From NCBI RefSeq assembly GCF_900110215.1, contig NZ_FOCX01000001.1:310148-374147 (forward strand): a stretch of DNA of 64,000 nt. The letters run 5' to 3'. Position numbers and translations under genes: made by a program. The stretch comes from Halorientalis persicus (lineage in GTDB: Archaea; Halobacteriota; Halobacteria; Halobacteriales; Haloarculaceae). Positions within the stretch are counted from its first letter, which is position 1. The number at the start of each line of letters is the position of its first letter. Positions 1 to 8,271 of the stretch are shown here, piece by piece. Under the pieces are notes generated by a model. That model was given only the letters and a program-made list of their open reading frames with translations, did not search any database and was not told the DNA's origin.

Positions 1-1186
1 GAATCGTGTCCGTAGCGGCCACAGTCTCTACAGGCGTGTCTTCGGGCCATCCCAGCCCTAACTCAGCAAAGCCGCGTTGGATGATGTTCATCGCTGCGTT
101 CGCATCTCTGTCCGTCTCGAACCCACAACTCGGACAGGAGTGGTCCCGAACCCAGATGGGTTTCGTGGTTTCCACACCACATCGGGCGCACTCTTTCGTT
201 GTTCCCGCAGGTTCAACCTGTACGACGTGCGTGCCGTACAGGTCGGCCTTGTAGTCGAGCAAGTTGATGAACTGTCGCCATGCCGCATCCTGCTTGTTGC
301 GAGCGTTGCCGTCGCCCTGGAGCATCGCCTTTACGTCGAGATCTTCCACGAACACGGCGTCGTACTCTGTGACGAGCCACGTCGTAAGTTTGTGCTGATA
401 GTCCAGCACTTTGCGGCGAATCCGGCGCTTCACTTTGGCGACTTTCCGGCGTTGTCTCTCATAGTTGCGACTTCCGTGGTCTTTCCGCGAGAGTCTGCGT
501 TGCTCGCGCCGCAGACGCTCGTAGTCGTCTTCGAGATCGAGCCAATCCACGGTTTTGCCATCGCTGGTGTGGACGTAGTTCCGGATACCGAGGTCAATCC
601 CGACGCAATTGCTCGCATCCAGCGAGTCAACGTCGGGCTTTTCGGGGAGATCGACGTCGTCGGTTTCCAGCCCAAAGGAGGCGAACCACTCACCAGTCGG
701 CTCCTTTTTGAACGTGACTTCTTTGATGGTGGCGTGGTCGGGAATCGAGCGGGAGTACCGGATTTTCACCCACCCGATCTTGCTGAAGCGGACGTATGCG
801 TACTTGTCGTGGCCCCTCTTTTCATCGAGGTCGAAGCCAGACTGGTTGTACGTCACGCTTCGGTACTCGGTGGGTGCTTGCCGTTTGAGGCGACCGACCT
901 TGTGTCCGTTCTCTTTCTTCTTGCGAAGGTTCGAGAGGTTGCGGTGGAAACGAGCAACGGTGGCTTGGGCGGCTTTTGAGTGCAGTTCGCTGAACACTGG
1001 CCACCGTTGTTTCCACTCGGGAAGCTTGTTGTTCTGGTCGTACTCAGACGGTTTGTCGTCCTCGGGGCTGTTCTCGTAGTCCCAGCGAACGTGGTTGTAG
1101 AGTTGGCGATGAACGTCGAGATGGTGTTCCAGCCTGTCCGCTACCTCTTGTGTCGGGTAGGCGCAGTAGCGGTGACTGTATTCCAT
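1..1186 (-). CDS. tnpB: IS200/IS605-family TnpB (IS1341 group), C-terminus beyond window edge
   Basis: RNA-guided nuclease-type accessory protein of IS200/IS605-family elements. Reading leftward from an ATG at 1184-1186, about 395 codons stay open and run off the left edge, so the last residues and the stop are not seen. The N-terminus MEYSHRYCAYP is typical of haloarchaeal IS1341-type proteins. The RuvC-like residues are present: Asp198 in GIDLGI, Glu281 in VFVEDLD, and the DRDANAAMNI motif starting near residue 359. A zinc ribbon with CARC and CPSC knuckles sits between the last two. I found no frameshift, so it looks intact as far as visible. No tnpA lies on its 5' side. The right end, where the guide (omega) RNA of such elements lies, is outside the window. 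Confidence 0.93.
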   Translation of the reverse strand, partial: MEYSHRYCAYPTQEVADRLEHHLDVHRQLYNHVRWDYENSPEDDKPSEYDQNNKLPEWKQRWPVFSELHSKAAQATVARFHRNLSNLRKKKENGHKVGRLKRQAPTEYRSVTYNQSGFDLDEKRGHDKYAYVRFSKIGWVKIRYSRSIPDHATIKEVTFKKEPTGEWFASFGLETDDVDLPEKPDVDSLDASNCVGIDLGIRNYVHTSDGKTVDWLDLEDDYERLRREQRRLSRKDHGSRNYERQRRKVAKVKRRIRRKVLDYQHKLTTWLVTEYDAVFVEDLDVKAMLQGDGNARNKQDAAWRQFINLLDYKADLYGTHVVQVEPAGTTKECARCGVETTKPIWVRDHSCPSCGFETDRDANAAMNIIQRGFAELGLGWPEDTPVETVAATDTI

Positions 1187-1249
1187 CGCTGTCTGTTGGT
1201 TATCGATGTGTTCACTTAATGGTTTGTACCACGAGTTGTCGGCTTCATT

Positions 1250-1269
1250 CCCGACCACGGTGGGTCGGG
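1250..1269. repeat. Hairpin upstream of tnpB, possible IS left-end structure
   Basis: Perfect 7-bp inverted repeat, CCCGACC at 1250-1256 and GGTCGGG at 1263-1269, with a 6-base loop. It lies 64 bases upstream of the tnpB start, between the element and the next gene. IS200/IS605 elements carry subterminal hairpins at their ends, so this may mark the left end of the element. The exact end cannot be fixed without the other end or an empty site. Confidence 0.35.
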
Positions 1270-1289
1270 GTATTCGCCTCGCTGACCAG

Positions 1290-1295
1290 TATAAA
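1290..1295 (+). promoter_or_regulatory. TATA-like box for the methylthiotransferase gene
   Basis: TATAAA in an otherwise GC-rich gap, 58 bases upstream of the ATG at 1353. It would give a short leader of roughly 30 bases. Called from base composition and position only. Confidence 0.45.
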
Positions 1296-1352
1296 TTCAC
1301 CGGCGCGATCCGTCGCGCTTTTGCTCGGCGAGGACGGAGTCGGGAGTAGCGA

Positions 1353-2612
1353 ATGGCCCGCTATCACATCGAGACGTACGGGTGTACCTCCAACAGAGGT
1401 GAGACCCAGCAGATCGAGCAGGCGCTCCGGGAGGGGGGCCACCACCCCGTCGACGGCCCGGAAGCCGCCGACGTGGCGATCCTCAACACCTGCACCGTGT
1501 TAGAGAAGACGGAGCAGAATATGCTCCGGCGGGCCAAAGAACTGGACGCCGAGACGCCCGGCGATCTCGTCGTCACGGGCTGTATGGCCCTGGCACAGGG
1601 CGACATGTTCCGTGAGGAGGACGTCGACGCCGAAATCCTCCACTGGGACGAGGTGCCCGACCACGTCCTGAACGGCGAGTGTCCGACCGTCACCGACGGG
1701 ACCGAACCCGTCCTGAACGGCGTCGTCGGCATCCTCCCCATCGCACGGGGTTGTATGAGCGATTGCTCGTACTGCATCACCAAGCAGGCGACCGGCCGGA
1801 TCGACTCGCCGAGCGTCGAGGAGAACGTCGAGAAGGCCCGCGCACTCGTCCACGCGGGCGCGAAAGAGATCCGGATCACCGGCCAGGATACCGGCGTCTA
1901 CGGCTGGGACCGCAATCAAGGCGAGAGCCTGCTCCCCGAACTGCTCGACCGGATCTGTGACATCGACGGCCAGTTCCGGGTGCGCGTGGGGATGGCCAAC
2001 CCGAAGGGCGTTCACGGCGTCCGCGAGGAGCTGGCCCGGGTGTTCGCCGAGAACGACGAACTCTACAACTTCCTGCACGCGCCGGTCCAGTCGGGTAGCG
2101 ACGACGTACTCACAGATATGCGCCGCCAGCACGCGGTAGGGGAGTACGTGGAAGTGGTCGAGACCTTCGACGAGCATCTCGACTATTGGACGCTCTCGAC
2201 GGACTTCATCGCGGGCTTCCCGACCGAGGAACCCGACGATCACGAACAGAGCCTCACGCTGATGCGCGAGACCCGGCCAGAGAAAATCAACGTCACGCGG
2301 TTCTCGAAGCGACCGGGGACCGACGCCGCCGACATGAAGGGGCTGGGCGGCCAGACCAAGAAGGACCGCTCGAAGGAACTGACCGACCTGAAGATGGACC
2401 TCGTAGGCCAGGCTCACGAGGAGATGGTCGGCACCGAGCAGTCGGTGTTGCTGACCGAGGACGGTACGGACGAGTCGCTGGTGGGCTACGACGAGGCCTA
2501 CCGGCAGGTCGTGATCGCCGACGCCGAGGACCGAGGCCTGGCGGTCGGCGATACCGTCGACGTGGAAATCACGAGCCACAACACCGTCTACGCGTTCGGC
2601 GACCCAGTCTGA
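1353..2612 (+). CDS. tRNA (N6-threonylcarbamoyladenosine-37-C2)-methylthiotransferase, archaeal MiaB-like
   Basis: Radical-SAM enzyme that adds a methylthio group to t6A37 of tRNAs reading ANN codons (archaeal/eukaryotic MtaB/CDKAL1 group). The 419-residue length is normal. The N-terminal methylthiotransferase domain has its three cluster cysteines at C11 (ETYGCTSN), C47 (NTCTVL) and C77 (TGCM). The radical-SAM CxxxCxxC is C134, C138 and C141 (GCMSDCSYC). A C-terminal TRAM-like tRNA-binding region covers about residues 355-419. It is transcribed alone: the upstream neighbour is the oppositely oriented tnpB and the downstream neighbour is a convergent transporter 3 bases away. The exact substrate is inferred from the family. 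Confidence 0.93.
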   Translation: MARYHIETYGCTSNRGETQQIEQALREGGHHPVDGPEAADVAILNTCTVLEKTEQNMLRRAKELDAETPGDLVVTGCMALAQGDMFREEDVDAEILHWDEVPDHVLNGECPTVTDGTEPVLNGVVGILPIARGCMSDCSYCITKQATGRIDSPSVEENVEKARALVHAGAKEIRITGQDTGVYGWDRNQGESLLPELLDRICDIDGQFRVRVGMANPKGVHGVREELARVFAENDELYNFLHAPVQSGSDDVLTDMRRQHAVGEYVEVVETFDEHLDYWTLSTDFIAGFPTEEPDDHEQSLTLMRETRPEKINVTRFSKRPGTDAADMKGLGGQTKKDRSKELTDLKMDLVGQAHEEMVGTEQSVLLTEDGTDESLVGYDEAYRQVVIADAEDRGLAVGDTVDVEITSHNTVYAFGDPV

Positions 2613-2615
2613 TCC

Positions 2616-3548
2616 TCACTCGCGGTCGGCGCGGCCGGGGTCGCCGACCAGCCGGTCGACTTCCTCGTCGGGTTTCCACTCGCCGGCCTCTTTGGGATCG
2701 ACGTGGACGAACACGTCGTCGACCTCCGAGAGGTTCTGGATCGATTCGATCACGGCCGTCTCGATGTCGTGGGCCTCCAGCAGGGTCCGGTCGCCCTCGA
2801 CCTCGATGTGGAGGCTCACGTCGATCTCTGGGCCGACGTAGTGGGCGATCACGTCGTGAGCCCCCTCGACCTCGGGGTGGGAGAGCGCCCGCCTGACGAT
2901 CTCGGCGCGCAGATCTTCGGGCGGGGCCGCCCCGACGAGGTAGTCGAGGTTGTCACGGACGACCTCGACGCCGGTGTAGAGGATGCCGACCCCGACCAGC
3001 GCGGCGGCGATGGGGTCGAGCAGTGGGAATCCCAGCCCCGCGCCGACGACACCGCCAAGCGCTGCCACGGCGGTGAAGATGTCGTTGCGGTTGTCCAGCG
3101 CGGTCGCGACGAGGGCGGGCGAGCGGTGATCCTCGCCGACGGCCAGACAGTACCGATAGAGGAGGTACTTCGCGACGGCGGCGACCGCGAGGATGCCCAT
3201 CGCGGCCGGGTTCGCGCCGCCGGGGTCCGGACCCGCGAGGACGGCGGTCAGGGCCTGCCAGATGACGGCCCCGCCGGCCGCGAAGATCCCCAGTGCGACG
3301 AACAGCCCCACGAACGGCTCGATGCGCTCGTGGCCGTGGGGATGCTCGAAGTCGGGCGGCTGAGTAGTGAGGTAGAGACCGGCGACGATCACGACGCTGT
3401 AGGCGGTGTCGGCGAGACTGTTGACCGCCTCGGACCCGACGGCGAGGCTCCCGGTGAGATACCAGACCCCGCCCTTGGCCAGCGCGAGCAGGAGATTGAC
3501 CCCGAGCACCACGAGGCCGACCCGCCGGAGCGCCGTCGAGCGTGCCAT
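2616..3548 (-). CDS. Cation diffusion facilitator (CDF) family transporter
   Basis: Proton-coupled efflux of divalent metal across the cytoplasmic membrane, as a dimer. The 310 residues show six hydrophobic segments followed by a cytoplasmic domain of about 90 residues ending in an acidic tail, the usual CDF layout. A His-rich loop (FEHPHGHERIEP) after TM2 is typical. The transport-site positions are unusual: TM2 has NSLAD (N43, D47) and TM5 has DNRND (D152, D156), so the histidine of zinc-type CDFs (HxxxD) is absent from both. This argues against a classical zinc exporter and leaves manganese, iron or another metal open. It ends 3 bases from the convergent methylthiotransferase gene. Confidence 0.9.
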   Translation of the reverse strand: MARSTALRRVGLVVLGVNLLLALAKGGVWYLTGSLAVGSEAVNSLADTAYSVVIVAGLYLTTQPPDFEHPHGHERIEPFVGLFVALGIFAAGGAVIWQALTAVLAGPDPGGANPAAMGILAVAAVAKYLLYRYCLAVGEDHRSPALVATALDNRNDIFTAVAALGGVVGAGLGFPLLDPIAAALVGVGILYTGVEVVRDNLDYLVGAAPPEDLRAEIVRRALSHPEVEGAHDVIAHYVGPEIDVSLHIEVEGDRTLLEAHDIETAVIESIQNLSEVDDVFVHVDPKEAGEWKPDEEVDRLVGDPGRADRE

Positions 3549-3587
3549 CGTCCGGCTTTGGACACCCGGGTAGAAAAGTCGTCCGTG

Positions 3588-4130
3588 CTACGTGAACTCG
3601 ACCGCGCTATCGTCGTCCGGGACCGTCGCGCCGTCCTGCTCGGCGAAGCCAGCGTGGAGTCGATCGTAGGTGTCCTCGACGGCTTCGACGATGACCTGAG
3701 TCTCCGAGATGACCGGCATGAAGTTGGTGTCGCCCTCCCAGCGGGGAACGACGTGGGTGTGCAGGTGGTCGTCGATGGAGCCCCCGGCCGCGCCGCCGCC
3801 GAGGTTGAGCCCGGCGTTGTACCCCTCCGGGTGGAGTGCGGTCGCCATGGCCTCGATGGTCCGCTGTTTGAGACGCGCGTGGTCCGTGAGAACCGGCTCG
3901 TCCAGATCGCGGTAGTCGCCGGTGTGAGTGTGGGGGATCACCATCGCGTGCCCCGGGTTGTACGGGTAGTTGTTCAGGAGGACGAAGGCGTGGTCGCTCC
4001 GGGCGACGACGTTGTTCGTCCGGTCGTCGTCGCCCTCCGCGAACGCACAGAACACACACCCGTCGATATCTTCGTTCTTGTCGGGGCGCTCGATCCAGTC
4101 GATCCGCCAGGGCGCGAACACCTGCTCCAT
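3588..4130 (-). CDS. HIT-family nucleotide hydrolase/phosphorylase
   Basis: Histidine-triad protein of 180 residues acting on nucleotide phosphates such as diadenosine tetraphosphate. The active-site triad HLHTHVV covers H122, H124 and H126. The upstream RSDHAFVLLNNYPYNPGHAM block is typical of the Ap4A phosphorylase-like branch. C25 and C28 (CVFC) probably form half of a structural zinc site, with the conserved His downstream. It follows the CDF gene in the same leftward direction with a 39-base gap, so the two may be co-transcribed. The exact substrate is not set by sequence. Confidence 0.9.
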   Translation of the reverse strand: MEQVFAPWRIDWIERPDKNEDIDGCVFCAFAEGDDDRTNNVVARSDHAFVLLNNYPYNPGHAMVIPHTHTGDYRDLDEPVLTDHARLKQRTIEAMATALHPEGYNAGLNLGGGAAGGSIDDHLHTHVVPRWEGDTNFMPVISETQVIVEAVEDTYDRLHAGFAEQDGATVPDDDSAVEFT

Positions 4131-4207
4131 GCCAACCCTGTGGCCGCCCGTGGCTTAACCGCCACGGAGACCCCGGCCGAGTCGCCCACCCGAAGCCGAG
4201 TTCATGG

Positions 4208-4218
4208 TATATAAATAA
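4208..4218. promoter_or_regulatory. Strong TATA-like box in the 262-base gap between hit and the zinc-ribbon gene
   Basis: TATATAAATAA is the most AT-rich run of this gap (4131-4392). Read leftward it lies about 80 bases before the HIT gene start and could be its promoter with a leader of about 50 bases. Read rightward there is no ATG-initiated frame close enough to be convincing. No gene is seen in the rest of the gap. Confidence 0.35.
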
Positions 4219-4357
4219 TGCGGCCGTTTTTCAGTTTAATACCAGGTCGAAGACGCGAGAAGCGCCGATAAACGATTTGCTCGCCTCTCGTGCCGTTTCG
4301 AAGATAATCGCAGGACTGCGGCCGAAAGTTCCGTGAACGAAGCCGAACGGATTGGGG

Positions 4358-4365
4358 TTTTTATG
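4358..4365 (+). promoter_or_regulatory. TATA-like box for the zinc-ribbon micro-protein
   Basis: TTTTTATG lies 28-35 bases before the ATG at 4393, the spacing expected for a leaderless or near-leaderless haloarchaeal transcript. Confidence 0.45.
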
Positions 4366-4392
4366 CGCATCTCGGCGGTAGGAAGTGATACG

Positions 4393-4593
4393 ATGTCAGC
4401 GACAAACGACGGCGGCGACGGGATGACAGAAGAGTGCGAGGAGTGTCGTCGCGAGACACCCCACGAGGTGTCGGTACAGATCCTCACGGAGAGTGCCACC
4501 CCGGAGAACGCCGAGTACTCGCGTGAACCCTACCGGGTCAGCGAGTGTCGCGTCTGTGGCGCTCGGACCGTGCTGCGGATGAACAACGCCTGA
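4393..4593 (+). CDS. Small zinc beta-ribbon protein (DUF7835-like)
   Basis: A 66-residue protein of a conserved haloarchaeal small-protein type. Two CxxC knuckles, EECEECR near residue 15 and SECRVCG near residue 51, should bind one zinc. The C-terminus (VLRMNNA) resembles family members I recall as DUF7835, but that name is from memory. Function is unknown. The ATG at 4393 is preferred over an upstream GTG at 4333 because the TATA-like box at 4358-4365 would lie inside the longer form. It is monocistronic, convergent with map. Confidence 0.75.
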   Translation: MSATNDGGDGMTEECEECRRETPHEVSVQILTESATPENAEYSREPYRVSECRVCGARTVLRMNNA

Positions 4594-4637
4594 GGCTGAC
4601 ATCGACTGCTCCGAGACCCGAGTCCCGGGAGCGACCG

Positions 4638-5531
4638 CTACAGTCGCGTCGTGACCTCACAGCCGTCCTCGGTCACGATGACCGTGTGCTCTTTCTGGCT
4701 GACCAGCTGTCCCTCCTGTTCTTTGAGAACGGGGTAGCCATGGAGGATGTCCTGCTGTTTCAGCCGGCGCAGCGCCATCTCTGGGCGGCGAGCGTCGAGC
4801 CAGCGGGTGGCAAAGGGCAGCGTCTTGAACTCCTCGGTGATCTGGTTCAGCGCCTGGCGAGCCGCGCGATTCCGGACCGAACCCTCGGATTCGAGCGCGA
4901 AGATCTCTTCCTCGCTACCCTCTCGAACCTTGCCGCCGCCGTCGGTGGCGAACGGTTCGATGGCCACCACGTCGCCGGCTTCGAGTTCGATCCCCTGATC
5001 GACCGCGCGGTTCGGGATGTTCGGCGGCGTGTGCTGTTGCCAGTGGCCCAGGCCGTGTCCCGTGAGGTTCACGACGGGGTTGAACCCGTAGCCGTCGATG
5101 GTCTCCTCGATGACCGCGCCGATCTCGCCGGTTTCCACGCCGGCTTCGACGGTATCGAGGGCGGCCTCCAGGGCGGCCTCGGAGGCCTCGGCCAGTTGGT
5201 CGTTGCCGGAGAGGTCGACGGTGACGGCGGTGTCGGCCAGCCAGCCGTCGACGTGGACCCCGATGTCTAAGTTGACCATGTCCTCGCCGAAGGTCGTCGA
5301 ATCGTCGACACCGGGCGTTGCGTGGGCGGCTTCCTCGTCGATGCTGATGTTCACCGGGAACGCGGGTTCGCCGCCGAGTTCGCGGATGCGCTTTTCGGCC
5401 CACTCGGCGACTTCCAGGTGGCTCGCACCGACCTCCACCCGGTCGGCGGCCTCGTTGCGGACTGTCGCGAGAATCTCGCCCGCCTCCCGGTTTTTCTCGT
5501 ACTGCTCGGCGTCTAGATCCACGTCGGTCAT
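4638..5531 (-). CDS. map: Methionine aminopeptidase, type II
   Basis: Removes the initiator methionine from nascent proteins; cytosolic dinuclear metallopeptidase. The 297 residues match archaeal type-II enzymes, including the insertion that defines type II. Visible metal ligands are D89 (NLDIGVHVDGW), D100 (LADTAVT), H158 (TGHGLGHW), E191 (AIEPFA) and a C-terminal Glu in TEDGCEVT. An in-frame upstream ATG near 5633 would add 34 basic residues unlike haloarchaeal protein and is rejected in favour of MTDVDLD. Confidence 0.95.
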   Translation of the reverse strand: MTDVDLDAEQYEKNREAGEILATVRNEAADRVEVGASHLEVAEWAEKRIRELGGEPAFPVNISIDEEAAHATPGVDDSTTFGEDMVNLDIGVHVDGWLADTAVTVDLSGNDQLAEASEAALEAALDTVEAGVETGEIGAVIEETIDGYGFNPVVNLTGHGLGHWQQHTPPNIPNRAVDQGIELEAGDVVAIEPFATDGGGKVREGSEEEIFALESEGSVRNRAARQALNQITEEFKTLPFATRWLDARRPEMALRRLKQQDILHGYPVLKEQEGQLVSQKEHTVIVTEDGCEVTTRL

Positions 5532-5816
5532 ACCCGCCCGTTCGGCGAAGGGCGGCAAAGGAGTTGCGCTCCAGCGGGTCCGTCGACACACCCCGTCCAC
5601 TCGGCCGGTTCGGGCGCGACTCGTCCGGGGCAATTCGGTGCTTACCCGCCCACGGGACAGTACTCAGTCGCGGGTACGCGGGGGAGACATCGGGTCCGAT
5701 CCGTGACCACTCCGTAACCGGCCGGCAATCAGCGACCGCTTATCGGAGGCAGTCGGTCGCTACGGCCGGAAAACGGTCTGGACACCTTATCTCCGGCGTC
5801 GGGGAACGGCCGGTGG

Positions 5817-7388
5817 ATGAGAGACAAGTATCTCGCGGCAGTGACAGCGACGCTCCTGCTCGTGGTCGCGGCGACGGTCGCCCTGACTGCGGGCGGGGAA
5901 CGGGCGACCCAGCCGACCACGGACGAGGCGATGGCAACGACAGGCGTGGCGTTACACGGCGTCACGGTCGAGCGACTCCAGTTGCAGAACACGACCGTCG
6001 AGAACGTCACCGTCGGCCGATTGACCGTCGACGAGTTGGCGAGCGACGACCGGACGATATCGAACGGCACCTTCGTCGACGCCGAGATCTCGTCGCTGGC
6101 GTTGCCGGGCGTCACCGCCGCCGAGCTCACCGGCGGAGCACCGCCGGCCACGCCCGGCGAGGCCAACGAGACGACCCCGGGCGCGGCGACGCCGGGAGCG
6201 GCTGAGCCGGCGAACCAGACGACCGATCAGGTCGACAGCGTCCGGATCGCGACCCTCTCGGTCGAGCAGGTCGAGGTCGGCTCACTCACGTTCGAGGAGG
6301 CAAACGAGACCGCGGGTGCAGCGGACCCGGCTGGCACGCCGGCCGAGCCTGGCACTCCCGCTGACACGCCGGCCGAACCGGGGACGCCAGCCGAGACACC
6401 GACCGAACCCGCCACGCCGGGTGCGACGCCGGCCGAACCGGGAACGCCGACCGCGACGCCGGGTGAGCCCGAAACGCCCGCTGGAACGCCCATCGGTCCC
6501 GGCACACCGGCTGGAACGCCGGTCTTCGACCTCCGGAACCAGGCTGACGGTCCCCAGGAGACGCCCGAGGACGACGAGGGGGCCGGCGAGGGACAGGCGG
6601 TCGCGGTCCAGCGAGTGAACGTGACCACCCTGACCGTCGATGAGATGGTCGTCACGACCGCCGTCCCGAACGGCACGGCGGCGACCGGGGCCGACGCCAC
6701 CGCGGGCGCGACGCCGGCCGGTGAACCGGACGCGACGCCGACAGAGGCCGACGACGGACCGGCGACCGACAGCCAGGTCGCGCGAGTCGAGGTCGAGTCC
6801 GCGAGCGCCAGCCGCGTCAGTGCCCAATTGACCGACGCCTACAGCCAGTTCCACGTCGCGAACGTGTCTGCACCCGCCGAGATCGCGGCCGGCGAGAACT
6901 ACACGGTCTCGGTCACCGTGGTGAACGCCGACGACGAGCGAACCGTCGGGTACGTGGGCTACCGGCTGGAGACGACCGCCGCACAGCGTGAACTGGTCGT
7001 TCTCGAACCCGGTGAGCGCCGCGACGTGACGATCAACGTGTCGGCGGCCGACCTCGAACCCGGCACGTACGACCGGCTCGTCGAGACCAGAGACTCGGTC
7101 GTCACCAGCACGGTGACGATCACCAACGCCACCGAGGCAGCGACGCCGGCGGCGACGCCAGCGGGCACCCCCGGCGAAGCGGGCACGCCGGTCGGCGAGC
7201 CGGAACCGACGACGCCGCTGGAACCCGAAACCGAGACGCCCACCGAGGAGGGGACCCCGACGGCTGACGAGACACCTACCGAGGGAGCGACGCCGACGGA
7301 AGATGGGACGCCGACCGAGGAGGAACCCCCGGTAGACGGTGAGACACCCACCGAGACCGAGACGGCCACGCCGGGCGGCCCGCTCTGA
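5817..7388 (+). CDS. Secreted Thr/Pro/Glu-rich repeat protein
   Basis: Export is indicated by an N-terminal MRDKY followed by a hydrophobic stretch (residues 8-25). The 523 residues alternate short structured blocks with low-complexity linkers. One linker (about residues 105-240) is built on TPAEPGTPA-like units; a second (about 440-523) uses ETPTEEGTPT-like units. Residues 345-435 form a beta-rich CARDB-like block (AGENYTVSVTVVNADDERTV). The N-terminal block repeats a pattern of the type VTVERLQLQNTTVENVTV. Many NxT/NxS sequons suggest N-glycosylation. There is no C-terminal anchor, so it may be released or held by the N-terminal segment. No specific function can be assigned. It stands alone, preceded by a 285-base gap with no gene. 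Confidence 0.75.
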   Translation: MRDKYLAAVTATLLLVVAATVALTAGGERATQPTTDEAMATTGVALHGVTVERLQLQNTTVENVTVGRLTVDELASDDRTISNGTFVDAEISSLALPGVTAAELTGGAPPATPGEANETTPGAATPGAAEPANQTTDQVDSVRIATLSVEQVEVGSLTFEEANETAGAADPAGTPAEPGTPADTPAEPGTPAETPTEPATPGATPAEPGTPTATPGEPETPAGTPIGPGTPAGTPVFDLRNQADGPQETPEDDEGAGEGQAVAVQRVNVTTLTVDEMVVTTAVPNGTAATGADATAGATPAGEPDATPTEADDGPATDSQVARVEVESASASRVSAQLTDAYSQFHVANVSAPAEIAAGENYTVSVTVVNADDERTVGYVGYRLETTAAQRELVVLEPGERRDVTINVSAADLEPGTYDRLVETRDSVVTSTVTITNATEAATPAATPAGTPGEAGTPVGEPEPTTPLEPETETPTEEGTPTADETPTEGATPTEDGTPTEEEPPVDGETPTETETATPGGPL

Positions 7389-7436
7389 GGCGGACCGCCA
7401 GCGGGTGGGTTCTCCGGGTGCGAGTGAGTGCCGCTA

Positions 7437-7450
7437 TATATCGGGATATA
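7437..7450. promoter_or_regulatory. 14-bp perfect palindrome in the promoter region of the phosphatase-ppk1 operon
   Basis: TATATCGGGATATA is a perfect palindrome within an AT-rich run (7434-7490) containing a further GATATACC at 7457. It lies about 120 bases upstream of the operon start at 7571. It could be an operator or part of the core promoter. Nothing else in the 182-base gap looks coding. Confidence 0.4.
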
Positions 7451-7570
7451 GACGGTGATATACCTATTAGTAATTTCCTTACTACTGGTAGAGCCTCTCG
7501 ACGATATGGATAGAGTCGGAGCGACGGCGCGAGACCGCGACTGCAGCACTGAGTCGAGTGGGGCGGACCG

Positions 7571-8269
7571 ATGAGCGAGGCGACCGGCGCCGTCGAGTTC
7601 GGTGCCGCAGTGTCGCCGCTCCACCGCCGGATCGATGCCGACCAGTACGACGAAATATACGTCGTCGGTGACGTACACGGCTGTCTCGACGAGTTACGGC
7701 GACTCTGGACGGAGATGGACCCCGGCGAGGGGGACTGCGTGATCTTCGTCGGCGATCTCGTGCGAAAGGGGCCAGCGAGCCGCGAGGTCGTCGAGTTCGT
7801 GCGCGACCGGGACAACGCCACGAGTGTCAGGGGGAACAACGAGGCCAAGGTTCTGAACGGCGAGGTGTCGCGTCCGGGACTCGATCCCGTCCGGGAGTAC
7901 ATCGAGAGTCTGCCGGTCGCGCTCTCCTGGGACGGTGGCCTCGTGGTCCACGGCGGCGTCGATCCCACGCGACCCCTGGCGAGTCACGGCGTCGAGGACC
8001 TGCTCGAAACCCGGTCGATCCCGGCCGGAAACGGCTACGACGGGCCCTTCTGGTTCGAGCAGTACGAGGGGCCGCCCAGGGTGTTTTTCGGCCACACGGT
8101 TCTGGACGACCCAGTCGACACGCAGTGGGCAGTCGGGCTCGATACTGGCTGTGTGTACGGCGGTTCCCTGACCGCGCTCGCCACCCGTTCGGGTGAGTGG
8201 TTCAGCGTCGACGCCGCCCAGACCCATCAGCAACGCGCCGACCGGAAGATCGTCGATCCCACCGCGTGA
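7571..8269 (+). CDS. ApaH/PP2A-like metallophosphoesterase
   Basis: Calcineurin-fold phosphatase of 232 residues, nearest in motif layout to symmetrical Ap4A hydrolases and PrpE-like enzymes. Motifs in order: GDVHG (33-37), GDLVRKGP (61-68), RGNNE (87-91), VVHGGVD, and FGHTVLDDP near the C-terminus. The third motif is normally GNHE/GNHD; here the catalytic-donor histidine is replaced by asparagine. The stop is 2 bases before the ppk1 start, so the two are almost certainly co-transcribed. That links it to nucleotide-polyphosphate or polyphosphate metabolism. Substrate is unknown. Confidence 0.85.
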   Translation: MSEATGAVEFGAAVSPLHRRIDADQYDEIYVVGDVHGCLDELRRLWTEMDPGEGDCVIFVGDLVRKGPASREVVEFVRDRDNATSVRGNNEAKVLNGEVSRPGLDPVREYIESLPVALSWDGGLVVHGGVDPTRPLASHGVEDLLETRSIPAGNGYDGPFWFEQYEGPPRVFFGHTVLDDPVDTQWAVGLDTGCVYGGSLTALATRSGEWFSVDAAQTHQQRADRKIVDPTA

Positions 8270-8271
8270 CG

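Noticed and set aside
77..979. Rightward 300-codon open frame opposite tnpB
   Set aside because: The leftward frame encodes TnpB with all catalytic motifs; the rightward frame is its shadow.
4236..4499. Leftward 87-codon open frame overlapping the zinc-ribbon gene
   Set aside because: Ser/Arg-rich, no known pattern, overlaps a gene with a zinc ribbon and promoter.
6340..6520. Short tandem units in the 5817 gene as a CRISPR-like array
   Set aside because: Units are codons for TP-rich repeats that keep reading frame; no conserved repeat/unique spacer pattern.
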